In this document: in pieces, positions 11,742-25,500 of the stretch | Numbering within the stretch: the stretch's first letter is position 1 | How the letters are laid out: each line of letters begins with the position of its first letter | Assembly (NCBI GenBank): GCA_033239005.1 | Contig: BSQZ01000079.1 | Location: 392,501 to 456,500, forward strand | Source: Lamellibrachia satsuma | Lineage: Eukaryota > Annelida > Polychaeta > Sabellida > Siboglinidae | Reading direction: 5' to 3' | Length of the DNA stretch: 64,000 nucleotides | Translations under genes and position numbers: made by a program | Notes under the pieces: model-generated | What the model saw: only the letters and a program-made list of their open reading frames with translations | The model's database searches: none | Told to the model about the DNA's origin: nothing

Positions 11742-14700
11742 CTACACGCAGCGGTACTCGACGATGAGGTACTTGTATGTGCCGGGACACGGGTCGACGT
11801 TGCCTGCGATGGCGGTCTCGGCCATTACGAAGCAGGTCTGTTGATTGAGGCAAGAGGCCGCCACTGCCGCCTTAACGTCGCGAAGGCAGTTGGTCTGGTA
11901 GAGGGTACCGACCCGACAGGTAGTGGAATCTCCGCGGCCATACTCAGCCTTTACGACATACACTCGCTGCCCGGCTGGACAGGTCATCTGTAGCGGCCGA
12001 TGCTCGCATGCCACGACTCTCTTGACGCCAGCAACTGGAAAAGTGGGCAGGAGACTTTGTTTTCGTGTACTTAGACAATGCTGGCCAAATCATTGTGCTG
12101 ATTGGGGTAAACATAAAAATAGAAGCAAGGTGTCAGAAACGTGTCAGAAAAAAATGGCAACAGCAATTTTGTGTAAGTTAACCCGAACAGTTGTCACAAA
12201 TGAACACTTCATGTTTACGGGAAAACATTCTCCCCTCAAAACCCCCCACTATTTCATTAAGATATTTTAACCTTAAATCTGACGTGACGGGGTACCATGT
12301 TTCACATACTGGTTAACTATCGTTATAGCCAACGTTGTTCACTAGATCATAGGCTTTGCATTGATACCAACCACGATGTTATTGTGTAAAAAATAAGACA
12401 AATGACATTTTTATATCGTCCATGCATAATTTCACAATTTTATATCGTATATGTTTGGGATAATGGCAACAGTCTATTCAGTATACCATGTTGACTGAAA
12501 CCTTGAAAAAATTAACTGTATTAACCTCTGTCCACTATATAGTTTCGCTATACGGCCAAAAGATTTTAAACCTAGGGGCACGTACTATTTTTATTCTCAA
12601 TCGAGAAACACGTATGTACCAAATTTGAATGGAATATGTTGAGCTATTTTTGCTGGGCATCATTGGAAATAGTGGGAAGAATACAAAAGCATTTTATCCC
12701 AAGATGGTCGACTTACTTATGGTTGGCCGGATGGTAACGCCACCGACGCATGTATAGTCAATGGTGACGTATTTGTAGACGTTGGGACAAGGGTCTGAGC
12801 CGAACACGGTGTTGGAGACTGAAAACTTGCACATTGCCTTTCCATCGCACTGAAAAATAATTACAGCAACGCTGATCGAAACAAACCACTGGCTATTGTA
12901 GCAGTCGAATTAAGAACCAATGATTTTGAGACGATATTCACTACTGATTCTTTTAGTTCCATGAAAAATAAGCTTTAGCAGGGACATTGCATTAAAGCAA
13001 TAGCGTGTACCGCAGACTTCCTTGTGGACTGTTACCTTGTTGTGGTAAGGAGGCTTGTGTACCCCTATGACCCTCTGAGCTATACCGGTGGGAGGCAACT
13101 CCTGGCAGGTCCAACCATACCGGGCAGGTCTGGGGCGAGTGGTCAGACAAAGCACAGTCCAGCCACATCTCTTGATCATGGAGCCCGGGAGGAAAATGGT
13201 CTACGACCACTGCGGAAAACTTGTGGGCACAGCGGCTTGGGCTAATCACCCACTCAGTTGTTATTGAAATCGATTACAGAAACCGAAACCATGAATACTC
13301 AACCACACCTCGATCTGAGCAAAGCAGGCTGTCCTGAAAGGGTGCGTATGAATCCCTTGTGTGAAAGCCGACAGGAAGCCCAAGGGAGGAAGAGTATGCT
13401 ACAGCTCAAGTCAAAAATTAGAATAGGATGCTGGAATGTCAGGACACTGTACCAGGCAGGAAAACTGGCACAGCTCGCCAAAGAAATGAGAAGATACAAG
13501 CTGAGCATCATTGGAGTCTGTGAAAGCAGATGGAACACCTTTGGGAAGGTTACAACTAGCTCTGGAGAAACTTACTTGTATTCTGGGAATGAGAGAGAAG
13601 AAGATGCGCACACACATGGAGTAGGGCTGCTCCTCTCAAAGGATGCAGCAAAATGTCTCATAGAATGGGAACCAGTCTCGGAGAGAATCATCACAGCCAG
13701 GTTTACATCAAAAGGTCGGAACATCACCATTATACATTGCTATACACCAACCAACTCTGCTGAATTTGAAGAGAAAGAGACCTTCTACCAACATCTACAA
13801 ACAGTCACCCAAAAACTACCGAAGAGGGATATCCAAGTTGTTATGGGGGATATGAATGCCAAGATTGGAAAGGATAATGACAATTGGAGAGGTACAATGG
13901 GGAAAGAAGGTCTGGGACAGATGAATGAGAACGGTCTCCTGTTTGCAGATTTCTGTACTCTCAATGAACTGATATTCGGAGGAACTCTCTTTCCACACAA
14001 TCCTACACACAAAGCCACATGGATATCCCCAGATCTAAAGACGGAAAACCAAATTGACCACATAACAATCACCAAGAAATGGAGGAGAGTGCTTCTAGAC
14101 GTCAGAGTGAAAAGAGGAGCTGACATTAACTCCGACCACCACCTCCTTGTGGGTGAATTTAGGATGAAGCTAGCAGCAAAGAAGAAGACGGATAACAAGG
14201 TACAAAGAAGGTTTGAGATACGAAAACTTCAAAATACTAAAATACGACAGGAACTGGGAATCACACTACGGAACAGGTTCAAAGCATTGGAAGAGGAAAA
14301 AAACATTGATGAAAAGTGGGCAAGATGCAAGAATGCAATTACAGACACCTGTGAACAAGTCCTAGGCTGCTGGGAAGCTATTGAGGCAAGGAGGGAGACT
14401 AAAATGAAACTCAACAAGGAAGCAGATGACACAAGGAAAAAAAACTGCAGCAGGAATACCAGGAAAGAAACAGAACAGTTAAAAAGAAGACAAAGAGGGA
14501 CAAGAAAACATATGTCGAAAAACTAGCAAACGAGGCTGAGATTGCAGCTAGGCAAAACAACTCCAGAGAGTTATGCAAGATCACCAGACAGCTAGCAGGG
14601 AAGAACAAGAGCACTAGTCGCCCCATCAGGACAAACAGGGAAACCTTCTCACTAAGGAATCTTTACAGTTACAACGCTGGAAAGAATATTTCCAAGATAT

Positions 14701-16486
14701 CTTGAATAGGCCTCCACCAGATTCAATCCAAGACATTGAGGAAACAAATGAAGACCTTAACATTAATTGTGGTAGGATATCCAAAGAGGAGATAAAGAGA
14801 GCCATTAAAAAGCTGAAGCTAGGCAAAGCACCTGGAATTGACAATATACCATCTGATGTCTTAAAAGCTGATATTGGGGCCACCACAGACGTTTTATACA
14901 GCGTGCTAAATGAGATCTGGGATAAAGAGGAAATACCAACTGAATGGAAGACAGGCATGCTAGTTACAATCCCCAAGAAAGGCAACCTCAGTGAATGTAA
15001 GAACTGGAGAGGGATCATGCTTCTATCAGTGCCCAGTAAAATTCTCTGCCGTATCATCCTGGATAGGATACAAGAAACAGTTGACAAGAAGCTAAGAAAG
15101 GAACAAGCTGGCTTTAGAAAGGATAAATCCTGCACAGATCACATTGCTACACTCAGGATTATCGTTGAACAATGCATTGAATGGCAGAGCTCCCTTTACA
15201 TAAACTTTGTGGACTTCGAAAAAGCATTTGATAGTATAGATAGGACAGTTCTATGGAAGCTCCTGAGGCATTATGGTTTACCCACAAAATTTGTAACCCT
15301 AATAAAGAACTTGTACAAAGGTTTCACTGGTCATGTCATCTTCAATGGACAAGTTTCAGAAGGCTTCCGGATTGGAACTGGAGTACGACAGGGCTGCTTG
15401 CCATCTCCACTGCTCTTTCTGATAGCCATAGACTGGACAATGAAAAGATCCACAGAACACCATCGTACTGGGATCCAGTGGAACTTGTTCTCACAACTAG
15501 AAGACTTGGATTTTGCAGATGATCTAGCACTACTCTCAGAAACCCATAAACACATGCAACAAAAAACAGAAAGGCTTCAAGAAAAAAGCAGCCAACTGGG
15601 TCTTAAGATCAATGTGGGAAAAACAAAGGTGATGAAAATCAACAGCAGATCCTCCGAACCCATCTCACTAGAAAGTGGTACTGAGGAAGTACAAGACTTC
15701 ATCTACCTCGGGAGCAACATCAGTACAGATGGTGGAGCTGACAAAGATGTGGAGCTACGCATTAATAAAGCTCGCCATGCCTTCAGAACCCTACGTCCTG
15801 TATGGCTCTCTTCCCAGCTATACATAAACACTAAGATCCGCATTTTCAACACCAACGTTAAACCAGTTCTTCTCTATGGCTGTGAAACGTTGAAAACTAC
15901 TCAGGCTCTCAACAACAAACTCCAAGTCTTCATCAACAGTCGCCTCCGATACATCCTTAAGGTATGGTGGCCTAACAAAATATCAAATAAAGAGCTCTGG
16001 AAGAAAACCAAACAGGAAGAAATAAGCACTACAATCAAGAGGAGAAAATGGAGCTGGATTGGCCACACACTCAGAAAAGATCCAACAAATACAACCAAAC
16101 AAGCACTGGACTATAACCCACAAGGAAAGAGAAGAAAAGGAAGGCCAAAAATCAACTGGAGACGCTCCACACTACGAGATCTTGAAAAAGTGGGGGTCAC
16201 CTGGCAAGAGGCCAAAGCTATAGCCCAGAAGAGAGTGAGGTGGAGAAACATGGTTGACGCCCTATGCTCCTGAAGGGGCCAAGAGGATTAAGTAAGTAAG
16301 TAAGTGTACCGCAGAGGAAATTATTCTAATAGAGAGAACACTGCAGTCTGATAAATCACATCAATTTGAAAAAATGGTTAGCTTCGCGAGACTAAATATG
16401 TTTCCATGATGCAGCATTGATACAAGTGTATTTATCTTTCTAGAACGTTGGTACACTGTTATAGATGTACACAAATATAAACATAT

Positions 16487-16537
<51 letters not shown>

Positions 16538-19500
16538 CATAATGGGGGAGTAAATTACCGAGGTAAATTACCTGGGGTAGGTGACACAGATATACATATT
16601 TAGTCGAACGTGTAAACTTGTGTAAACGTGTCCTTGCTATATTATGTACTTCGTGATCAGTGTGCCCCGTTTCTGTCATTGAATAAATGCACAGACTCGT
16701 AGTATTTATGTGACAGACATGCGCACCTATTGGCAGTCTCCAATATAACGATGACACGACATTTCTGCACGCGAAACCACACATCCGTGCATTCCTTTTT
16801 GAATACTTACAGTCCCATTTATTTTATTATATTTTAAGTTATGCCAGCTGCTTCACACCATATAATTATTCTTAGACATCTTACCTTAATAGGTTGTATA
16901 TGAACCGTGCTTCACAGTGTTATTAGAAAATGTATAAATATTGCATTAAAAAAAATCACATTTTATATTATTTTATTAATTCTACCACAAACCAGACACA
17001 AATGGAAAAAACCTTCGGCTTGAGGATAGTTGTCACGGACTTGGTGCATTTGGCCGTGTAGACTGGCCAATCCCATGTGCAACATAAGTAGGGGTTGTCA
17101 CGACCGTATGTCGCCGTGTTGATCTTCAATGTCAAGCCCGGACTACAGTGTAGTATCACCTCTTCCCACTCGCAGAATGTCACTGCAATTCGAACCAGTT
17201 CGTACAATGCCGATATCTTCAGTATTTATTTTCATTCACACATGTACACACAATCTAACTGTTTAGTTCGTGGCAAATTATCATTACTTTATTACTGTTA
17301 AATACGCATGTCTGTCGTGGACTACATGTGTAATGATACATGTTCAGTGGCGAACTACCTGAGTAGTAATACATGCATTTGCAAATAAAGATCAGTTATG
17401 TGCCACCCCTAAGAACCATGTGTATGTTATGTGTAGTGTCTGTGAATATACAACAGATAATTGGCGACGAGACGGATGGGATGGTACTAACTCATCGATG
17501 TGTGGAAACTAGATGTTTCCCAGATGTACTGTGAATGAAACAGTTACTGAAACTTGACGTTGAGCTGTGAATGAAACAGTCGAAGTCGAAGAAGACGCGT
17601 AAGCACGGCAGAATTCACTGGGCTAATGGCGCCTAAACTCTGCCTGGCTGGGTCGAACGCCAAGGAAAGTTGGCAAACTTTCAAGCAGCAATTTAATATG
17701 TATTTGCTGGCTACAGGAGCTACAGCTAAGAGTGAAGCTGAGAAGATTGCGTTGGTGATTACGCTTGGTGGTGCAGAGTCACTGACGATATTCAATTCGT
17801 TCGATTATAACATCGAAGGCGAACACGTACCGACGGTGAAAGTAGTTCTCGACCGCTTTGACAACTACTTCGCCCCGAGAACGAACGAATTGATTGATCT
17901 GTACAAATTCCGCTCGTGCAAGCAGTTGTTCGACGAAACGAGTGCGTCGTACATAGCGCGATTGTGCAATTTGGCGAAGACGTGCAATTTCGGCAACGAA
18001 AAGGAGAACAATTTGCGCGATCAACTGGTGTATGGATGTCGATGACAGTCTGCGAGAAAAACTATTTCGCGAGGAAACGCTGACATTGCAGACAGCGAGG
18101 CAAATTGCCACAGCCCACGAGGCAGCGCGTCAGAACAATAACCTGTTCCGATGACCGCAGCAGACGCACGTTTCGACTGTAAACAAGGTGATGAAGGTCA
18201 AGGCCGACAGAAGGGTTTCGCCGCGGCAGGGCAGCAGCAGGAAGTTCGATGAATTGTCCCGGGCCAGGCCAAGTGCAAGTTCTGTGGCCGAGAACACGCC
18301 TTTGATCGGAAACAATGTCCAGCCTTTGGCAAGAAATGCCACACTTGTGGACGAGAGAACCACTTTGCCAAAATGTGTCGAATGCAAGGCAAACGTGAGA
18401 GACACAAAAACACTGAGCTGGCTGAGCGTGAGCGACAGCGACCGGTGTATACGGTGACAGTTGATGACTTTTCAAATCGAGCTGAGTACGATGTACTAGA
18501 TGTGCATTGTCAAACCAATTGTGTGTTGAATGTAGACAAATCTGCTATCATTGTGCGTCATACTGTAAATAGCGTTGTCTTGCCAAATGGAGCTTGACAC
18601 AGGGTCTGCTATTTCGATGATCCCTGTTGACAAAGTCAAAGTTTGCTGTCAACTTCAGCCTAGTAACAAAGTGTTACGCAGTTTCACAGGTGAATCAGTG
18701 TATGTTGTCCCCGACAGTACACATATACTGTTTGGCAGAGACTGGTTAGAAGCTATCAAACTTGATTGGACCGAGATCAAGTTTAGATCAGGGTCAGGGT
18801 CCATGTGTCTATCACATGACTGTCAGTTGGATGGGCTAGTCAGTAAGCATCAGGATTTGTTTGATGACCAACTTCGGTTGCTTAAAGGGATTAAGGCACA
18901 TGTTGAACTAGTAGAGGGAGCAAAACCAGTGTACACTAAACCGTATCGGGTCCCATATGCTCTACGCCCGAAAGTCGAGCTGGAGTTAGGCAAACTTGAG
19001 AAAGCTGGGGTCATTACACCAGTTTCAAGCAGTGACTGGGCAATGGGTGTTGTAGTAGTGCCAAAGACGAATGGTGCAATTAGACTATGTGGCAATTACA
19101 AGACAACTGTTAACACTCAGTTGAAAACAGTGTCCCCGCCGAATATCAACATTGATGATATTCTGGCTGACTTGGCTGGTTAAATTAAGTTAAATTCTCC
19201 AAACTTGACCTAGCGAATGCGTCCAATCAAATGGAGGTTTCCGAGGAATCTCGGGAATACCTCACCATAGCAATGCATAATGGCCTATTCCGACAGAACA
19301 GGCTGGTCTTTGGCATAACCACGGCACCTGCTATCTCGCAGAACGCTATAGAGAAAGTGTTACAGGGTTTGCCAGGTGTCAAGGTATATCTCGATGATAT
19401 CCTTGTGTCAGGGAGAACAGAGTCAGAGCATTTGAGCAATTTGGGTAGGATGTTTGAAAGACTGACAGAATTCGGTTTAAAGCTGAATCAAGATAAATGC

Positions 19501-22500
19501 GAATTCTCCAGAGATTCTCGGTGACGAGAGCAGAGCAGAAGTATTCACAGATCGAGAGAGGACTAGGAATAATTTTTGACGTTAAGCGATTCTATCCATT
19601 TCTGTTTGGCAGGAAGTTTACTCTTGTCACGGATAACAAACCTCTAGCAGCAATCATCAGTCGTAGAATGGACATACCAGCAGTAGCGGCAGAACGCATT
19701 CAGCGATGGGCAATGTATCTGTCTGGTTTTAAATATGATGTGCGCTACCGGAGCAGTGCTCAGAATGCCAATGCTGACTGGCTTTCACGGTTACCTACAC
19801 AAAACGATGATCCAGGTACATCGACAGACGAAGATGTGGCTCTCGTTCTGGGTGTTGGTGTCTTACCTGTCTCTAGCGAACACATGAAGACCGCAGTTCG
19901 GAAAGATCCATTGTTGGTGCAAGTGATGAGGTACACAAGGGATGGTTGGCCTGATAAGTTGCCAATGGAATGGTTACATTTACAACCGTTCTTCTGTCGT
20001 CGTAACGAACTATCTCTAGAGGGTGATGTTCTGTTATGGAGAATGAGAGTGATTATTCCAACGCAATTTCGACCTGATATTCTAGATTAGCTACACACAG
20101 GGCATATCGGAGTAGTGAAAAAGGGTGTCGCACGTTCATATGTCTGGTGGCCGGGTATGGATGCACATATAGAATCATGCACGAAAGCGTGTGAATTGTG
20201 TCAGTTGGTACAGAGAAATCCTACTAACGCACCGGTACATCCATAGATACCTTCTTCGCGACCAGTTGAACGCGTACACGTCGAGTATGCAGGCCCTGTG
20301 GAGGGGAAAATGCTTCTCATTGTTGTAGACTCCTATTCCAAATGGCCAGAAGTTGTCATTCAAAACAGTACGGCCAGTGAAGCTACTGAGGACGATATTC
20401 AGTAGAGGGGGAATTCCTCATACTTTGGTCTCGACAATGGTCCACAGTTTTAAGTCTCGTGAGTTCAAGGACTTCTTGGACTGGTTGGGAGTGTTGCACA
20501 AACCTACATCGCCATCTCATCCAAGTTCTAATGGGCAAGCAGAGCGATTTGTCCAAACTGTAAAGCAGGCTTTGAAAGCTATGGCATCGTCAGGGGAGTC
20601 ACTCCAGGTTAGACTGGATAAGTTCCTCCTGGCATATAGAAATGCTCCGCACGCTTTCACAGGGGGATTGCCAGCAGTGCGTTTCATGGGTAAACAGCTA
20701 CGCACTCGACTTGACAGTGTGAAACCGGATAAACGACGGGAAAACAAACGGTTAGAGAAACAGATGGAGCGTGGTTCTCAAAATGTGAGATCATTCAGGG
20801 AAGGAGACATGGTATGGGTTCGAGATTACCATGGGAAAGATAAGTGGGTCCCAGGAACTATAAACAAGAAGTGTGGTCCATTGACGTATCAAGTCACTGT
20901 TTCTAAGGGATTGTGGAAACGCCACATTGACCAATTGAGTTCAAGGGTAAACTCAAGTAACTTGCCTCTGACACAGTTAGAGTTGACTGCAGCGACTGAT
21001 GGTCATGACTGTTTGATTGACACTATACCATCATTGAATCAGACAAACGACAGTGCCAGTGGGTTGACGTATGAAGCCCCTCAACAGCAATCGGTTCAGG
21101 ATAAGTCTAGGCCTACTGCAGAAATGGTAACTCCTACCCAAGTGGAGGAGGAAACACATCTGCGACTGTCTTCTCCTGTAAGGCATCATATAGGCTATAT
21201 CTGTAGTGTACCAGAGATTAGTGAGCTTCACTGTAGTGTAACAGATATAAGTGAGCTAGTGGACTCTAGTTACATTAGTTTAGTTAATGGTTGAATACTA
21301 GTGTAGTATTGAGTTACATCGCTAGTGCATAGCTATGTTATAATAATCAGATAACTTATTTCACTGTAGGCATACAGAAGGAGTTATATTGTTGTTAGTA
21401 GACTTCTTCATAATTATTCCGGGAGGGAAATGTTAAACATGCATGTCTATGTCGTGGACTACATGTGTAGTGATACATGTTCAGTGGCGAACTTCCTGAG
21501 TAGTAATACATGCGTTTGCAATAAAGATCACCCCTAAGAACCACGTGTATCTTATATGTGTAGTGTCTGTGAATATACAACAATTACCATTTATGGTTAG
21601 TGTTTTCGTGTGGTTAAATAATATGTGTTATGGAATATATATGTTAGCTTTCTTTTGCAGGTTACATCATCAAAGTACACACACACAATTTATTAAGCTA
21701 TGGCCGAACTACCAAGACATATCTACATTATACTTTTTTGCTGGATTTGGATACGTATTCCCAAATTAATGCTTCCTCCGTATAATTTCAGATTAGGGAG
21801 TTTACAAAAGCGTCGCTAACTAGGCCAACGCACTGACCCACCAATATGACAACACTAAATGACTATCCTTGACCTAACATTTTGTTCTGAATTGTTAGGT
21901 CATCCAGAAAAAGTGTCCGGAAAATCTTGTAGTGTCCGTAACAATGTAGTTCTGATAAGAGTCATAATATTGTGAGGAATGTTAAATCTTGTAGTGTCCG
22001 TAACAATGTAGTTCTGATAAGAGTCATAATATTGTGAGGAATGTTAAATCTTGTAGTGTCCGTAACAATGTAGTTCTGATAAGAGTCATAATATTGTGAG
22101 GAATGTTAAATCTTGTAGTGTCCGTAACAATGTAGTTCTGATAAGAGTCATAATATTGTGAGGAATGTTAAATCATGATTCATAAGTACATTGTACCCAC
22201 GTACCATGACCAATACAACATTATTTCCACATGCCAAGCTTGTTAACAAATGCATGTCAAGGCATTTGAATGCAAATGCCATTTTCCAGGAACACATTCA
22301 AATGCAAATGTTTTGGGATCGCACGCAAATGTTTCGGTTACACATTTGCAAATGCATTTGAATTAATTTCAAATGTTTTGCTTTATATTAATGGTTTGTT
22401 TTATTTGGAGAAAAAAACAATGTAATATATACAAACACATTATTAATTTATTTAATAAATACAGTAGTATAGTACTGTAACTACTACGTCCCACTACATA

Positions 22501-25500
22501 CCAGTCCCACTAAATGAACATATCTGTAGAGTCGTACAATGAGTCACCGTTCCAGGCCTGCAGAGGTGGTGGAAATGGGAGGGAGGAATAGACAATTGAC
22601 AGTTTACTGGGAATCATTCATGTAGGCCAGAATGGAAGGGAACCCAAGACAATAAACTGTCCACTGGTGGGGTCACTGGGATGATGATCTAGTGGATAAT
22701 TACAGCTACCACTAATCGCTCTCTATGGCTGTAAATATTTTGGGCTAGCACTGCTAATGTTTATTTCCCCTAATGAGCTGCCACCCCAACCCACCCCAAC
22801 AGTGCCAACACAACACAAGGGAGTCATTTGTCCGCATTGTTTCATTGAACAGGTAATCTCTGAAGCCATCAACTTATAGACCAGTTGGTATTTTCATGTT
22901 GAATGAATAACAGCTCAGGCATTGATCAGTTGACCATTGACATACAGAGCACTTTTTCAAAGAGCGCGTTGTGAAAGTGGATTCACAGGTCGGACACTGA
23001 TTTCATAATCTGCTGAGGATACTGCTCACTATACAGAACTTCTTTTCTAATGGCATGTTGTGAACTTGTGAAAGTGAATCTAACAATAATAAGTATTCAA
23101 AGAATCAAACATGCTTTTGATTGCGCATTTGATTGTGCATTTGACAAATCAAATGTTTGTAGATCGTATTCAAATGCAAATGCATTTAGAATTTCATGGA
23201 GTGAATGCGCACTCACATGCTCAACATTCAAGAAATTATATATAGGCAATTATTATGTTTTGCTTAGAACGTGTTGATACAATGACCTTTCTAAAGATCA
23301 AATTTAATAAAAATCGGAGTTCAGTCATTTTGTGTATAACAGATCAAACGTTAAGGTCACTGACCTTCAAAAATTTTTTTTTCTCATCTGCCATGTGATA
23401 CATATATGTGTCTTAGCTTCATATTAAGACCAATATCAGTACTTTAGCTCAATTAGGGCCAAAGTTATATCTACATATGTGTTAGGAGGTAATACAATTA
23501 TTTTTATAATTAATATGCAATAACTCTAAAACTATTGGAGGGAGTCAATAAGATTTTGGCCTTTTTTGGGTTGATTTCATATGGAATAACCCCAATTTTA
23601 TACTATGTTATTCTCAAAACATAAAATAGCATACTGGTAGGTAAGTAGGTATAGTCATCCCCCAGGCATTACGCCTTAGGAAGCCATGAAGGCTTATATG
23701 GCCAGTGCTTAAACTTGGTTTCTATAGTGCGAAGCAACTTAGACGGGACACTAGTCCATCGCAGGTACCTTCCAAACAGTGTTTGTACTCATTTGCAGCT
23801 GAGTAGACTGAGGCAAAGTAGGGTAAACGAAATTGCCTAAGCTTCGAAAATGAACCGTGCCCACTGTGGGTCTTGAACTCACAACCCTCGAATTTAGAGT
23901 CCAGCACTTTAACCACTAGGCCACGGCTGCCCCCTATTGTATTGTAAATAATATTATCTTCATGTTTTTGAAATTCGTCATATTCTTAATTATTGGCGGT
24001 TGAACATTGTTTTAGTGAGCGGTCAACCGGATCGGTCGTTACACGCCTAATAGGAATAAGCTGCCGAACCAGTTTTCGTCAGGTGCGTCTAACAGTCTAT
24101 CAGAATGTCGTCAATGTGCGTCCCAAGCGACCTATTCAACACTGCTAACAACTTCAGTGACAATGCGATCTGGGTTCATCAATGCATGTGACCACGTTTG
24201 GGTGTGTTCCAATTTGCTGCATCACTAACTCTATTATGTAAACATGTTGACTTTCACCGGCTGTCAACTACGGGCCATAGGGGCCAACATTATGAAGACG
24301 AACTTAACGGTGCCACTCAAAACACTCCTTACTCTTCGATCACTAAATATACGTGCAACTTCCAGAACGCACCGGGGAACTACTGCTGGAATAAACAATT
24401 TTCGCCCCATTTCTTCCGTAATAACAACTGGAAGACGATTAAGATCGAACATTGAACACATACACAAGGGGAGAATTAATCCAACAAACCTGGTTGACAT
24501 ATGTCGACAAACTGACACAAGGTATAATGTTACTTGCGTACTACTAAATGCACCATCAATATGTAACAAAGCAGTGACGGTGAAGGAACACTTGTTGGAC
24601 CATGGTGGAGATCTTATGTTTTTAACAGAAACCTGGTGTAAACCGAATAAAGCTGCTGTTGTCGACGAATTAACTCAGCCAGGTTACAGCTATATAGGAG
24701 AATGTCGTTCAGCTAAGCGCGGAGGCGGCGTTGGAATACTATACACACGTGAATGAGATAGCCATGGCACAGCGAGACATTCTTATTGTCGGTGACGTCA
24801 ATCTTCACTGTGAACTGGGTTCTGCACCCGGTGTAAAGTTATTGAATGAAATTTTAGCTGAAAATAATCTACAACAACATGTTACAGAATCAACACACAT
24901 AGGGGGCACAGGATGGACTTGGTGATAAAACGTTCACCTAGTTCCATCGTATCATCTACAATGGCATACCCCAGCAGCATATCAGATCATTACATTATCA
25001 GATAAAACTGTTGTTGTCAACGAATTAACTCCACCAGGTTACAGCTATATAGGAGCATGTCGTTCAGCTAAGCGCGGAGGCGGCGTTGGAATACTATGCA
25101 AGTCAGAATATAAATTGCGAAACACAACAACTAAGCGATATGAGACCTTTGAACATTTGGACGTTAAATCAACACAAAGATTGAGACCTATGCGTGTTGT
25201 CGTCATTTATCGTCCATCGACAACAAATGTACAGCAGTTCCTTGATGAGTTCGCGACATATGTGAATGAGACACATGGATCGTATGTTATCAGGGGACTA
25301 GCGTTTTCTTTTCAATTTACATACATTGTACCACATTTAGTCGCATGAAAATATGCAACAAATTAAAAGTATTAGTTTTCACTTTTAAGCAACATTATCA
25401 TTTTGTTTGAAATGTACCCTATATAAAATAATCCAATTCAGAACAAGAACGCTTGTGTTTTGTCTTTGAGCATCCAACCAAGTAAATAACCATGCATTTC

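Larger units (their letters stand above)
17296..21582 (+). mobile_element. complete but defective Ty3/mdg4-like LTR retrotransposon in gene A intron 1
   Basis: LTRs at 17,296-17,455 (160 bp) and 21,431-21,582 (152 bp) both begin TGTTAAA and end ATACAACA. The 5-bp target-site duplication is ATTAC (17,291-17,295 and 21,583-21,587). By eye the LTRs differ at seven substitutions and four small indels, so the insertion is not recent. A primer-binding site follows the 5' LTR and a polypurine tract precedes the 3' LTR. Gag, protease, RT, RNase H and integrase remains lie in the canonical Ty3 order, broken by stops, frameshifts and an internal deletion. It is antisense to gene A. Confidence 0.92.
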
